Part shown: in pieces, positions 45,258 to 56,576 of the stretch | Layout of the letters: every line of letters begins with the position of its first letter | How positions within the stretch are numbered: position 1 is the stretch's first letter | NCBI GenBank assembly: GCA_001687465.1 | Contig: LVLI01000939.1 | Location: 1-64,000 of the forward strand | DNA from: Halocafeteria seosinensis | Taxonomy: Eukaryota > Sar > Bigyra > Bicosoecida | Reading direction: 5' to 3' | Length of the DNA: 64,000 bases | Made by a program: the position numbers and the translations under genes | The notes under the pieces: generated by a model | Database searches by the model: none | Told to the model about the DNA's origin: nothing | The model's input: only the letters and a program-made list of their open reading frames with translations

Positions 45258-46065
45258 TATATATATGTTATACACGATGCCAGTGCTATTAAAATCACTG
45301 ACACATATAATAAAAGTGGTGTAACCTCACCAAACACCAAACACTTATTATGAGTGGTAGTTCGACCGCAACTTCCAGACTTCAACTGCCCTGGGTACAA
45401 CGTCAATGCCAATACAACGCAGCCTACTACTGCATAACACAGTGCATGGAGGTTGCCATTGGTTTTCGACATCTGAGATACTATTCGGAGTTTGCAGCGC
45501 GGTTGATGTTTATTGAGCAAGCCACCGCTTACTAAAGAAAATAATACAACATGTGCCCAGCGTGCTGGTTTTTCTGCTGGAGAATCACATATAGAAGCGC
45601 AAACAGCTGTTCCGAGCAGGGCTTCTGATCAGGAGGTAGGGTGCCGACGTCGCAATTCATACCAGTTCGTTTGGGTGACAACGTACCCAAACCACACACA
45701 ATTTACATAGTTGCGTGGGGCTGCGACCCACTATCCGAAAAAGCATATCCATGATATAATTCTCTCGGCTTGGATGATGCACAATAGGTGTTCTACAACA
45801 GACGCAGGCCCGGTCAGCACCAGTAATTGGGAAATTCGGTGACAATCCACGTCATATTCCACGAGACGCGGCATCCATACCACGTAATCCACACAGCTCG
45901 TCCAACTGAGTTCAAATTATACCAACGCTACCTAACATACTTGTTGACTGTATGTATAACATAGTCTTCCGTTTCCCGATTGCGTGTACCCATTTACAAC
46001 TCCAATAGATGTTTTGCCCATCATGCGCATTGTTCCCAGCCTAAAGTGAGGGTGGAAGTTTGTAA
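45258..46065. other. Intergenic, no gene seen
   Basis: About 800 bp. Short frames on both strands lack starts or homology. It includes an ATATATAT stretch near 45258 just upstream of the eIF4E-like start. Confidence 0.4.
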
Positions 46066-46410
46066 TCAGATAAAATCAGTACATCTACCTTGCCTCTCCC
46101 AGTCACCGTAGCGTGTCGGCTCCGGAAAAGTCCCTCCTTTCGTCGGTCCTCCCCATTCTCCCGTCTTTGGATCGATCATAGGGACCATGTCTTCGTCATC
46201 CTCTTCATCATCCCCCTCCACTAAACTATCGCTCTCATTGGGTTTATATCCCACGGCCGGTGTCGCGTGTAGCCATGATGCATGCTGTCCCCATGTCAAA
46301 GCGTTTTGTGGTCCATTCATGCCGTTGAAAGGCAGTCTAAACAGCATTTCAGTCTGACGTGTTCGCCTCCCCCGCAGGAGGCTTCCTGCCAAAGTGCGCA
46401 GACTATTCAT
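46066..46410 (-). CDS. SDHAF4: Succinate dehydrogenase assembly factor 4 (DUF1674)
   Basis: A single exon of 114 residues from the ATG at 46410. The C-terminus carries the diagnostic DUF1674 motif: GGPTKGGTFPEPTRYGDWERQGRCTDF. The N-terminus MNSLRTLAGSLLRGRRTRQ is Arg-rich, Ser/Leu-rich and without acids, as expected for a mitochondrial presequence. SDHAF4 binds flavinylated SDHA in the matrix and helps it join SDHB during complex II assembly. An upstream in-frame ATG (MQFSMMV) exists but would bury the presequence, so I prefer 46410. An acidic stretch (EGDDEEDDEDM) before the motif is a lineage-specific insert. Confidence 0.9.
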   Translation of the reverse strand: MNSLRTLAGSLLRGRRTRQTEMLFRLPFNGMNGPQNALTWGQHASWLHATPAVGYKPNESDSLVEGDDEEDDEDMVPMIDPKTGEWGGPTKGGTFPEPTRYGDWERQGRCTDFI

Positions 46411-46762
46411 TGCCTTTGGGAGAAAACTGAGCACGTATAACAAGAGACCCGATCTACGAAAATATTCGTAACTGGTAGTTGCCTTACCAATCCACAGCAG
46501 TAGTACCATCATACTAAATTGCATGCCCGAAGAGCAGCAATGTAATACCCCTTCGCCGGGGGGCGTCGGTGGCTTCGGCACTTCGGCAGATCCCAGGGAA
46601 GCGGCACTTCCGTTCCACCGTAGACAGAGGTGTTGTTGGTTGATAAAATTGTCCCAAGACAGCAACAAGAGAGTTAAATTGCTCCTAGCAGAGGTTTTGA
46701 TTGCTTCTTTTCTTTCTTTCTGGTAGTGAGTCGTTCATTGAGGTGGCTCAGCACTTAAAACA

Positions 46763-48662
46763 ATGCGGACCTTCAAGGTGGCTCTATTGGGGCTCTGTAT
46801 AAGCTCGTTCATTGGTACTAACACGGTCCAAGGGAAGAATACTGCGTATGGGGACCTATTGAGGGGGCAAGGCAAGGACTCGCCTATTCCCTCGACGTGC
46901 AGTGGCAAGGAAAACGACATCCCGATCCACACTGATGAGCCTGTTTTCGTCAACAAGACCCAATATGGCTCCCGATGGGAAGTAGGGCCCCCCGATATGG
47001 AGCCCAAGATTGCCATGATTCACGTCTATGGCTCTGCCTACAATATGGGATACGGCTATGGCTCACTCATGCAAAAGGAGGTACGTGGTGCAGAACGCAC
47101 CAGGTCAATGGCCGAATTTACCTTGCAAGTTTTTGGGGTGTGCAGGTGCAAGCATTGCTTCCTCAAGCTTACCAGTACATGTACGACATGATCAATGGCA
47201 CCATCGGATTTCTTCCCAAAGAAATTCGTCAGTTTATCGAACATAAAGGCGTGCGGTGGGCTTTGGTACGTACTGACGCTCTGTCGGCTCTCGGATTGGG
47301 AGACAAATAATTGAATCGTAGTTCTTCTTGGTGCAGGACTTGACCATCAATACCACCAAGCCTCACACACCATCGCACTATTTTGATTTGATGAGAGGTG
47401 TGGCAGATGGTGCCAATGTAAGTATTCGATGCAATGAGGGAGCGGCGGTTCTTCTGCATTTATTGTCATTCGTGGGACACAGGTGAACTACACTGATTTG
47501 TACCGGATCACAATGCTACCTGAACTGATCAAGGTATGTCTCCGTCCACGCAATAATATCCACGTTACATGCTGGTACTCATCATGAACTTGTTTGTACA
47601 GGCTTCCTGCTCCATGTTCGGCGTTTGGGGGGAAGCAACCAAGAACGTGAACAACGGTTTGCTGCAACTGAGATCTTTAGACTGGACCACCAGTGGACCA
47701 TTCCAGCAATATCCTGTAAGGTTGACTTGCTGGTTCAGTGAGTCTGTGAATGTCGATGATAGTGTATGCTGAATGTCTCACTCTACAGTTGATAATCAAC
47801 TACCATCCTTCTGAAGGTAATGGTCATAATTTCACCATATTCACGTGGGCTGGTCTTGTCGGAGCTATCACAGGATACAGCAGTGCTAATATGGGAATCA
47901 GCGAAAAGGTGAGTCACTTCCTTCGTGACACTCTAGTCCCCTTCCCTCCCACTGGCTGTAACTGACGCATGCAGGTCTGGATCAACTACCCGGGAATCGA
48001 GAACATTGTCGGCTATCCTTTCCACTTCTTGCTGCAAGATATCCTTCAGTTCGACATCGACACTGACCAAGTAAGTGGGAACCTGCGACAGAGTAATATC
48101 TACTCCAACTGTCTAATGCGTGCCGCCTTCTATGCAGGCTCTATCGCGAATCGCGACTGCAAACAGGACATGCTCCATTTTCATCGGAATAGGCGATCTC
48201 TTCAACGAAGAGTTCAAGGTGGTCGAATACGGTTGGCAAGATGTCAATATTTACAATGTCAGGTACGGTCGATGGAAAGGATCATGTCATTCGGATTTAC
48301 AAAAAAAAATTGTGTAGAGGTTGTCGACTATTTTCCCTCGCAGGAACTTCCCATACTACCAGAACCATGATAAACGCGCCGACATGCTATTCATCAACAA
48401 GCATACTCAGCCCTCCCATTCGCCATGCATGAACGATTTGATGGATCAATACTACGGTTCTATCTCTGCAGAGAACACTATCCGCTATATCACTGCCGGG
48501 GAGCAAACAGGAGACATGCATATCGCGATATATGATTTTGAGAACAAATACCTCTACGTCTCGAGCGCTTCTGTGGCCTGCAAGAATTGCACCGTAACAC
48601 CAGCTTACGATCGCCCATTTAGTAGATTGGATATGAGCAAGCAATGGACCATGGACCTCTAA
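46763..48662 (+). CDS. Secreted Ntn-hydrolase-like (dcd1/acid ceramidase-like) protein
   Basis: Nine exons join in phase into 447 residues: 46763-47080, 47146-47265, 47337-47417, 47483-47533, 47602-47715, 47789-47908, 47975-48070, 48138-48262, 48344-48662. It begins with a signal peptide (VALLGLCISSFIGTNTVQG). Residue 193 is a Cys in ASCSMFGVWGEAT, a position fit for an autoprocessed N-terminal nucleophile. It is followed by LLQLRSLDWTTSGPFQ and the FTIFTWAGLVGAITGYSSANMGIS region typical of C45/dcd1- and phospholipase-B-like folds. Several N-x-S/T sites suggest glycosylation, so a lysosomal or secreted amidase of lipids or acylated amines is likely. It is the most intron-rich gene in the window, with most introns in phase 0. 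The exact subfamily is uncertain. Confidence 0.72.
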
Positions 48663-48719
48663 GTAGTGATGTATTATGAGTGACCTGAAGGAAATCTTAC
48701 ATTTATTTCAAGCCAAACC

Positions 48720-50938
48720 CTAACTACACGTTACTTGCCCTGACCACCACTTGTGGACACGGCGGTGAGGCAATAGAGAGCGTAAATATTCTTCGGTTGC
48801 CAGCGCTCGGCATTCGTCCAACGTTAGCACATTTCTATGTCCTTCAACAACCAGCCCTTGGGTAGTAGCAGTTGTCAAACACTCTTTTAGGGCCGTAGCA
48901 ACTTGCACAACTGCACCAAGACGTTACCATGCTTTCGCGGATTACTCCATCACTGGGTTATTTCCTTACCTTCCTTCTCACCAAAGCTCAAAGGCGGCTT
49001 CATTTTCAATATGTTATTGTCGGGACCATCCACAGAGATCAACACATGATGTGCTTGCATCATCCTGTATGCCTCAAAGCCGGAATTATGAGTGCCATCT
49101 AGACCTCTAACTTAGTCTCTTACCTCATCGAAATCCATTCTGTCAAAGGTTTAAAAGGTATCAATATTTCATTTCCGCACTCGTCCATCAACTCGACTTC
49201 GCCTGTACGCAGGGACGTTACTATTTCTTTGAATTCTCTACAAGAGCTGTCCAATGGAAGCTCCGATACAGAAACGCGCTTCCTATTGTCTGTGCCACGC
49301 ACAGATCCACAGAGCAACTCCATACCGACAAACAAACCACGGCCCCGCACGTCACCGATCACCTGTGGGAACTCATCCTTAATTGCGCCGAGTTCCCGAC
49401 ACAGTAACGAACCGATTCGTTTGGCGCACGGTATTAGATCCTCTTGACGAAGAATACGGAGAACTGCCCGTCCAGCGGCGCACGCCACGGGATTTCCACC
49501 GAACGTATTAAAATAGCTGACACCATTATTGAATGCTCTAGCTACTGCGGGACTGGTTACTACAGCAGCAATTGGATGCCCGTTTCCCATAGGCTTGCCC
49601 ATCGTAACGATATCGGGGACCACTCGATGGTCTTCAAATGCCCAATAGTCATCCCCGACACGGCCAAACCCTACCTGCACTTCGTCCGCAATGCAAACCC
49701 CGCCGTTCTCTCTCACACTGCGATAAACAGACCGCAAATACCCCGAAGGCAGGGCATACTGTCCTCCACAGGATACCATCGACTCGCAGTAGAAGGCAGC
49801 AAAGCCGCGACCATTCGTATCATTCTTCTTCAGAATTGCTTCCACTTCTCGAGCATAAGCTTTTCCAAGCTTCTTCGAGCCAATGCTGCCTTGGAAGCAG
49901 CCTCGGTGAACATCGGGCCCTGCTGCTACATGCACCCAATCCGCTTGCTTATGATCTGGAATCTTCTCAAACTTGTAGGGGCTAAGTTCTATTGTCGAAC
50001 TCAGGTGTCCGTGATACGCACCTCCTATCACAATAGCTGATCACAACCAAGGAAAAAGAAATATCAGACGTATGGAGCATAGATTGTGTGCGTCGCTGTG
50101 CGAGCAAATTTTTCTTCACTTACCATCGTGGTTGCCCGTATATGTTCGTGCTAATCTTAAGGCAAGATCGTTCGCTTCAGATCCAGAATTTACAAAGAAC
50201 ACCACACTAAGGCGGTGATCATCAACCGTAGGTCCGCCTCGCTCTAAGTTGTACTTCGATAGATCGTGGTATTCCGTGCCCTCTGGCGCAACTGGAGAAG
50301 CTCGGGACACGGGAAACGGGTCGTCCCCTGAATCGTTAGCATCGTACTCGTAGGACGGCTCCTCTACAGGTCTAAAAGAGGATGTTTCGTGATTCCCTTT
50401 ATTGCATTTGAATGTACTAATCAATTCTTTTGCATAGGACGAAAGCTCGGGATGAAGGAAGCGGGAATTTGTGTTCAACGTGGTTATTTGCTTCGTCAAG
50501 GCGTCCACAACTTCCGGATGAGAGTGGCCCACGTGACACACCTGAAGTAAGAAGCACCATGAAACGATAAGAGAGATTACAGGTCTAATTATCTACTAAA
50601 CGCGTACATTATTCACCCCATCCAAGTATTCGACCCCGTTTTCATCGTAAAGGTAGGTTCCTTGACCTCGCACAAACATAACGGGATTTGACGCATAGTT
50701 AAGGCTGTGAGAGATGGAACAACTATCGTGTCAATAGACTCCATGCCAGCAAAGATTATACCACAAAGACTTACGCGACATTGAATCCGACATGTTGCTT
50801 CCGAAGATTCAGTACCTCCTCTTTCGAAAGCTCGAGTGCGGCCTTCGAAGGAAGATTCGGTCCGATGTCGTTTTTGTTTGAGGGGCCTTCAACTTCGGTT
50901 TCCATGTTGTGTTCCAATGTGCTCTGAACCGAGCTCAT
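48720..50938 (-). CDS. Class III aminotransferase, ETNPPL/AGXT2L-type phospho-lyase
   Basis: Six exons (50938-50775, 50704-50608, 50541-50124, 50036-49124, 49064-48970, 48910-48720) join in phase into 625 residues. It is a PLP fold type I enzyme: [44 protein letters not shown], the PLP Asp in [13 protein letters not shown], and the Schiff-base Lys in [14 protein letters not shown]. The [15 protein letters not shown] context and the C-terminal [18 protein letters not shown] are typical of ethanolamine-phosphate and phosphohydroxylysine phospho-lyases. These split phosphoethanolamine to acetaldehyde, ammonia and phosphate. An acidic insert of about 60 residues precedes [11 protein letters not shown], making it longer than the usual about 500 residues. 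An 80-residue C-terminal extension with CRALATEEY is also unusual. Confidence 0.85.
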
Positions 50939-51593
50939 GGTGGATTTTCACCTAAATTTATATGTCACACTTTTCCAAAGCGTTCTAGAGATGCTTCTCT
51001 GTGGAAAGGGGCGTAGTATGGTGAATACACCCCACGGCAGCGCTGTTCTTTACAGAACTTCAACCTCTCTCGCCACCGCTCAGTATTGCGCTCGGGGTAA
51101 TGAAAACCGAATTCTGTTCTCACTCTCTATTGAATATTGAGATGAAACTAGAAACTTTGATTTAGCGCTCTCAACAAACTCTCGAGGATCTAATTACTGT
51201 TGGGACAGTCTCCCGAGTGGGAACCTTCACAACTTTTCAGTTGCTCTGCGAGCCCCGGCTTGCTGCTCAGCGCCGCCCTCACACAAGGGCCACAAAATCC
51301 ACCCCCAGACAATGATATACAGTAGCAGCAGTTGTGCAGGCAATCTTCGGTGCTCTTGAGAAGAGCGCTCAGGTCGTGTTGTGGAATATGCTGGAGAGTG
51401 TTGACCAAGCACTCACCTTGGTGGTTCTAACCCGGTGTAACATGATCTACAACAACTGCGGGAAAAATCCCAGTATCTATCACGTATGTACGCTATTCAT
51501 AAACTTCTTGATAGTGGCATTCCACAATTAACACGGTACGCTCAACATACAATTAGTTACCTATGAGACAAGAGACTACGTACTGCGCAGCCT
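50939..51593. other. Intergenic, no gene seen
   Basis: About 650 bp between the 5' end of the aminotransferase and the 3' end of the G-alpha gene. No supported gene. Confidence 0.4.
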
Positions 51594-52993
51594 CTAGTCC
51601 TCATCGTCATCCATGAAACCGCTTCCACGTAGGTTCTGTTTTAAAATAATTTCCTTACAAGCATTAAACACGGTCTTTACGTTATCCGTATCTGTTGCGC
51701 ATGTGACATGCCAAAAGATTTCCTTATTATTATTTTTGTTCTCATTCTGGTCCAAAAACTTCTGCAGGATGTAGTTTATACCAGCGTCGTAGTCACATCC
51801 TCCCGTATAGTCATCAAATAGCATTTTATTAGGGTCCGCAGGATCCGGTTGACGTATGTCCACGCGCTGTAAGCACCAAGGTTTAAGTCTTCCACATAGC
51901 AGGCGAATCATGACAGCCGGCATTCCCACTTACTTCTATTTTTTCCTTGAAGAGATCTCTTTTATTTAAAAATAGAATCATACTGGTGTTTTCGAACCAT
52001 TTTGAGTTACAAATTTCATGGAATAAGTTGAGAGCTTCCACCATGCGATTCTGAGTGCTGTCTTCGTAAAGGACCTGATCATATTCATTAATGGCGGCGA
52101 CAAAAATGACTGCCGTCACTTCGTCAAAGCAATGAATCCATTTCTTTCGCTCATTACGTTGACCACCCACGTCATACATTCTGATTAGCAGGAAAAATCG
52201 TTCGGTACAGTGTAAAAACATGCTTACAATAAAATCGTGCAGTACCCTATACGTACGCGAATCTGACATCGTCAATGAGATACTCTTCTTCAACGATTCC
52301 GGATGTTCTCACGCGAACCTTCAAAACATCTTCAATGGAAGGAATATAGTCGGGATCCGATATTTCGTCGACTTTCCGGAAAAAACTGTCAAAAGAAAAA
52401 CGCGTAGAGTATGAGTGTGAGTCGGTAGACAGCCCACAGGACTAACGTACTAGGGAGCTGAATCATATAGCTGAAATTCATTCCTTCTTTGGTAAGCTCC
52501 TTGTATTCCCGGATCGTTCCATAGTGTCTTAATCTGCTCTGCAGTTTCTTTATCTATCTTTGTTTCTTCTGACAGATCCTTGATTGCTTCAGCGGCGTCT
52601 TGCGCCTTAATTGAGATATCAAAATTTTCTGCTGCTTCGATCAGAGCCTTCATCGAGGCAATAGTGTTTGAGCATACGAATCCAACATGATTTGCACGAT
52701 CTTGGTCCGAAAAAGACGTCCCATAAAGAATCCTCATCTGCTTGAAAATGGTCGACTTGCCGGATTCTCCCGCGCCTGGTACCCAACGATCAAAAGCACC
52801 ACCACGTCAGTTGGCAAGCACAGTACATTCACCGCCAAGGCCCGTGAACACAGGATATCCGGTACATACCTAAGAGAAGCAATTTGATCTTTTGTTGCTC
52901 TTCCATTTCATCTTTCTCGGCCATTTTCTGGATCTCGTGGTCCCTTCTCTCGGCCTCGAGCTGCTCTTTGGTTTTCGTCTGCATGCACCCCAT
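51594..52993 (-). CDS. Heterotrimeric G protein alpha subunit
   Basis: Five exons (52993-52870, 52775-52451, 52385-52257, 52180-51934, 51866-51594) join in phase into 365 residues. MGCM at the start allows N-myristoylation and palmitoylation. The P-loop [15 protein letters not shown] spans exons 1-2. The catalytic-Arg region reads VRVRTSG, switch [18 protein letters not shown], NKxD is FLNKRD, and the guanine motif is TCATDTDNV. It couples membrane receptors to effectors and cycles between GDP and GTP. Two oddities: Ala where Lys/Arg is usual before the MYDVGGQ, and a C-terminus [13 protein letters not shown] with an acidic extension instead of the usual receptor-contacting end. The ATG at 52993 fits the lipid-modified start. 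Confidence 0.92.
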
Positions 52994-53450
52994 TTTTACC
53001 GGCTGCTGTGGCGTTTTCGCTTCATCCACACCAATCCTACTCGTCTATATTTCGTCAGCAGAATACCCGGCAAGAAGATCAATAGTGTCTATGACTGAAA
53101 GTGTCTGAACAAAGCCACTCCACAGTTGTGGGGAAACTACAAAAAAGAAACTGCAGGGGATTGCAGAAGGGGGCACTCTGGCAAACACGGCGGAAAGATT
53201 GTTTGCATACGCGGTCACCAAAACTTCAAGTCGCGGTCGGAATCGTGCGTTGATGCAACAAGACGTAGAAGTTTGTTGTATGCAACTTCATGCAAAGGTC
53301 TTATCTGTAAACCGTAGAGCACGTTGGAGCAGATACCTCTCTAGCCCATGCAGAGGAGGGAGTAGCGACACTTGAGCAAAAAATGACACGTTGCAGTGCC
53401 GCGCCAAAAGTATAAGCCAATAGAACTCTAGTATATTTGCGAAAATTGCG

Positions 53451-55777
53451 ATGGCATGGAATTTGCCTCGTACACCTGACTCTTTACCACAGATAGTAGG
53501 AAGCTTCTCTTCTCCGAGCAGAGGCAGTGGATGGGTGAACAAGAAGGCCACCCCTAACCAGGGAGCCACCGTACTCCCGTTGCCGAGAAAGCGGTTAGTG
53601 GAACCAGACCGGAGGGACTCAATTGTCAGTGTAGTTTCTTCTGTAGGGAGTATTGCTAATCTTGACGATCCACCACCTGTAAGTTTCTTCACTATGTTTC
53701 CTACTGTACCGTATACGACATGGATTCTTGCAGCCGTCCAGCCCACATCAGCTAGACACATACCAGGTTCCTGATATAGGAAGCTCCACCGAAGATGTCG
53801 AGGAGGCCTTTGATCTAGTTCCTTTTCCTGTAGAATGGGTACGCAATGAGGCGCTCGAATATTTTACACCTCGTCGGCTAACAGTTATGGCACATGCAGA
53901 TTGTGGACTTCACTGATGTTCCTGCTTTTGACAAAGATAATAGTTTTTATGGATGCTTCAGGAGCCTAACGAGCATCCGACTTATCAAGGTACGAAAACT
54001 GCTTCGTACAGAAACGCCCGTTGATACCTTCGCTACCCGGAAGTAGTACTCGTTTGTACAGACAATGGCTCTGTACATGGTCCACGCTGTGGCTCAAGAA
54101 AACTCACATGACTGGACCTCGAAACGTCTCTACATGATTGCGAGCCGATGCTATGTTGCGGTATTCAGCGAAGTAGAGAGTGGATGGGACAAAATACGCT
54201 TCCCAGGATTCTATGCGATGGCCGTATCCCAATGCATATATCTCTCACTCCTTTTCTCATTTCCCCAAGATCAAAGAACGCTTACTCGACCAGAGTTCCT
54301 TCAAAACTTGGTCGATACCGTTTGCCTCTCCGTATCTGGTTTGCTGGGTCCACGTCCTCCTAAACAACTTTGGAATGCTGTTGGAAAACGATTGCTTCGC
54401 AGGATTAAGCGATGGAGAGTGAAACACCAGCGTCTCCAATGGCCTCTTCCGACTTTTACTAGCGGTCTGAACTACAATGACAAACTGAAGGCCCCAAAAG
54501 AAGGAGGAGAAATCGCGGCCGATAATACCACTACCCAACAGAGCCGTGGGAAGCTGTTCTGCTACCTGAATCATAGCAGGTTTGTCCAGACGTATTTGAT
54601 GGCTACGCGGAGCAATGAATTTCTACAGGATGAGAAGGCGAACGCAAGAAGTTACGCTTTCGACCAATTGGTAGCGGCCAGGGCTGGCGCGAAACCAGGT
54701 CTACTTCCCTCTGATACGGAATGGACAGTCTCTTTATCTTCCAAGAGTAGCGGAAGAGTTGATGAAGGGGTGCGGAATCAGGCGGTTTTGAGGAGACGCA
54801 CACGCGTGGGATCCTGTGCCCGTGCACCGAATAAAGTCTCTGCAATTGACAACGAGACCACATCCAACAACCCAATCTCTGTGCATCTCCAACAGATCCA
54901 CGCTCAAAAACCCCGAGTAAAAGGTGCAGCCCCGGGAAGATGTCCTTTTAAGAGGGAAAATTCCAAGACATTGGGACCTCATTCATCGCCTTATCCTTGG
55001 TTAGTTTCCAAAATGAAACTGTCACATCACGAGCGCGACCTTTTCTCGGGATTCAAATACGAAACCAAAGAAGAACAGGAGCAACAACGTTTTAGCACAC
55101 TGCAATCTTCTTCACCACTACTGAAGGCCTGTGAATTCTACAAGTCACCGCATCAAGGACACGAGAGGAAAGCCACGGCTGAAGGTTTGCGCAAGAAATC
55201 CCTGGCATTGAAAATACGCCGCCAAAGCATCACCGAGAGGTCACCGTCGCGCTCCCGTTCTAGAAGAGAGTCGATAGGAAGCGAAGGAAAGTCAGTATTC
55301 CTAACAGAGTTTGATTCTATGGTGAAAGGCCCCTTTTTGGACATCAGTGAAAAAACAGCCAAAGAAAGAGTTGAAGAGATGGAGAAAACGGGTGAACTGA
55401 CATTGCTGAACAGAAACGATATAGATGACGATCGAAGTGACTACTTCTATCTGAACGCTGCGTTAAAGCCTCCAAAAGTTTCAGACTTTTACCAGAGAAG
55501 GCGGCTCCTCGACAAGGTACACGGCACCCTTCGAGCAAACTCCGAAAATTCTGCGCAACAAGTCAAAATGAGCCGACTTCGCGTAAAACGGGGATGGAAG
55601 CGGGTATCAGCAGAACTACGGGAGATTGATCGAACAAAGGCAGTGGCCCTAGGCTCATCAAAGAGCGTAAAAGAGACGTCCGCGTATATTATGTTTAAGA
55701 GAGAACAAGATGAGAAGGATGTAGCGGAACAACTGCACAAAGTACAGACGCATCTGAAAAATCAGAGGCAGTGGTAG
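53451..55777 (+). CDS. FAM227-like (FWWh domain) protein, likely axonemal
   Basis: Four exons (53451-53678, 53734-53838, 53900-53989, 54062-55777) join in phase into 712 residues. The helical core at about residues 100-260 includes NSFYGCFRSL, SHDWTSKRLYMIASRCYVAVF, DKIRFPGFYAMAVSQCIYLSLLFSFP and TRPEFLQNLVDTVCLSVSGLLG, resembling the FAM227 family. The remaining 450 residues are basic, Ser/Arg-rich and disordered with a helical C-terminus. FAM227 proteins occur in ciliated organisms and are often found in axonemal proteomes; the role is inferred. The N-terminal 75 residues are unstructured. Splice borders are all canonical. Confidence 0.6.
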
Positions 55778-56576
55778 AGGAATGAATAGCCGTATTCACA
55801 CAAATCATTCTCATTCCAGAAACACTTTCCGCTTTCCACTCTCATCGACGAACAGAAGTGCCGGTAGTTTTGAGAAGATCAGTGGCAATCCGTGTCGGAC
55901 CTTCTACGGCTGGTTTATGTGGACGGTTGTCACTGACTTACAAGAACCAAGGAGCCCAAACTTTTTCCGGAACGGAGCTATAGACAGATCGGAATGTGAA
56001 ACTTCGAACTTTTCAGCAATTCATGGTGCGTCCCGAAGGATAAGTTTCACGATTTGACGACAATCTGAAGAGTTGCAGTACACTTGGTATTGGCATCATC
56101 ATGTCGTGAAGTCAATCATACGTTCCGTCCAACAACCCCGTACCTCCCAAGAAAATGACCGCGACCTCAACTGAAGGATACGTTTCGTGCGTATCTGGCA
56201 GAGTATCTGTAACGTGCAATGTGTCACTCGCTCTTTGTCGGGCAGGGCCCGGCAGGCGTGGCTTAAGTCAATCATTTCTTCGACTTACGAGTAATCAGTA
56301 ATCATCTCGCAATGCACGATGCATCCGCCACAGTAGTGAATGAAACATTCCCATTTGTTTTCATCAATATATCTCGCTACATATAGGCTGCTTAGGCTTT
56401 GTTTCTCAAGACGATAAGTGCTTTTCTACCCCCTTGTGGAAGCGTCGAATACGACTTTTTTTCTCTTCAATCCACCAGTTTTCCAGTAGGTAGTCTCGGT
56501 ACACGGCTACACTGTACCACATCCGTTGGGAGTATTGTAAGAATTAACCGGGTGCATTTCTTCCGTTGAAGTAATT
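55778..56576. other. Intergenic, upstream of U2AF gene
   Basis: About 800 bp with no supported gene. It holds the FAM227-like 3' flank and the splicing-factor promoter. A 91-codon frame (55782-56057) is not convincing. Confidence 0.4.

Noticed and set aside
45257-45520. Minus-strand frame with one hydrophobic stretch
   Set aside because: It has no ATG and abuts the eIF4E-like start codon; probably chance.
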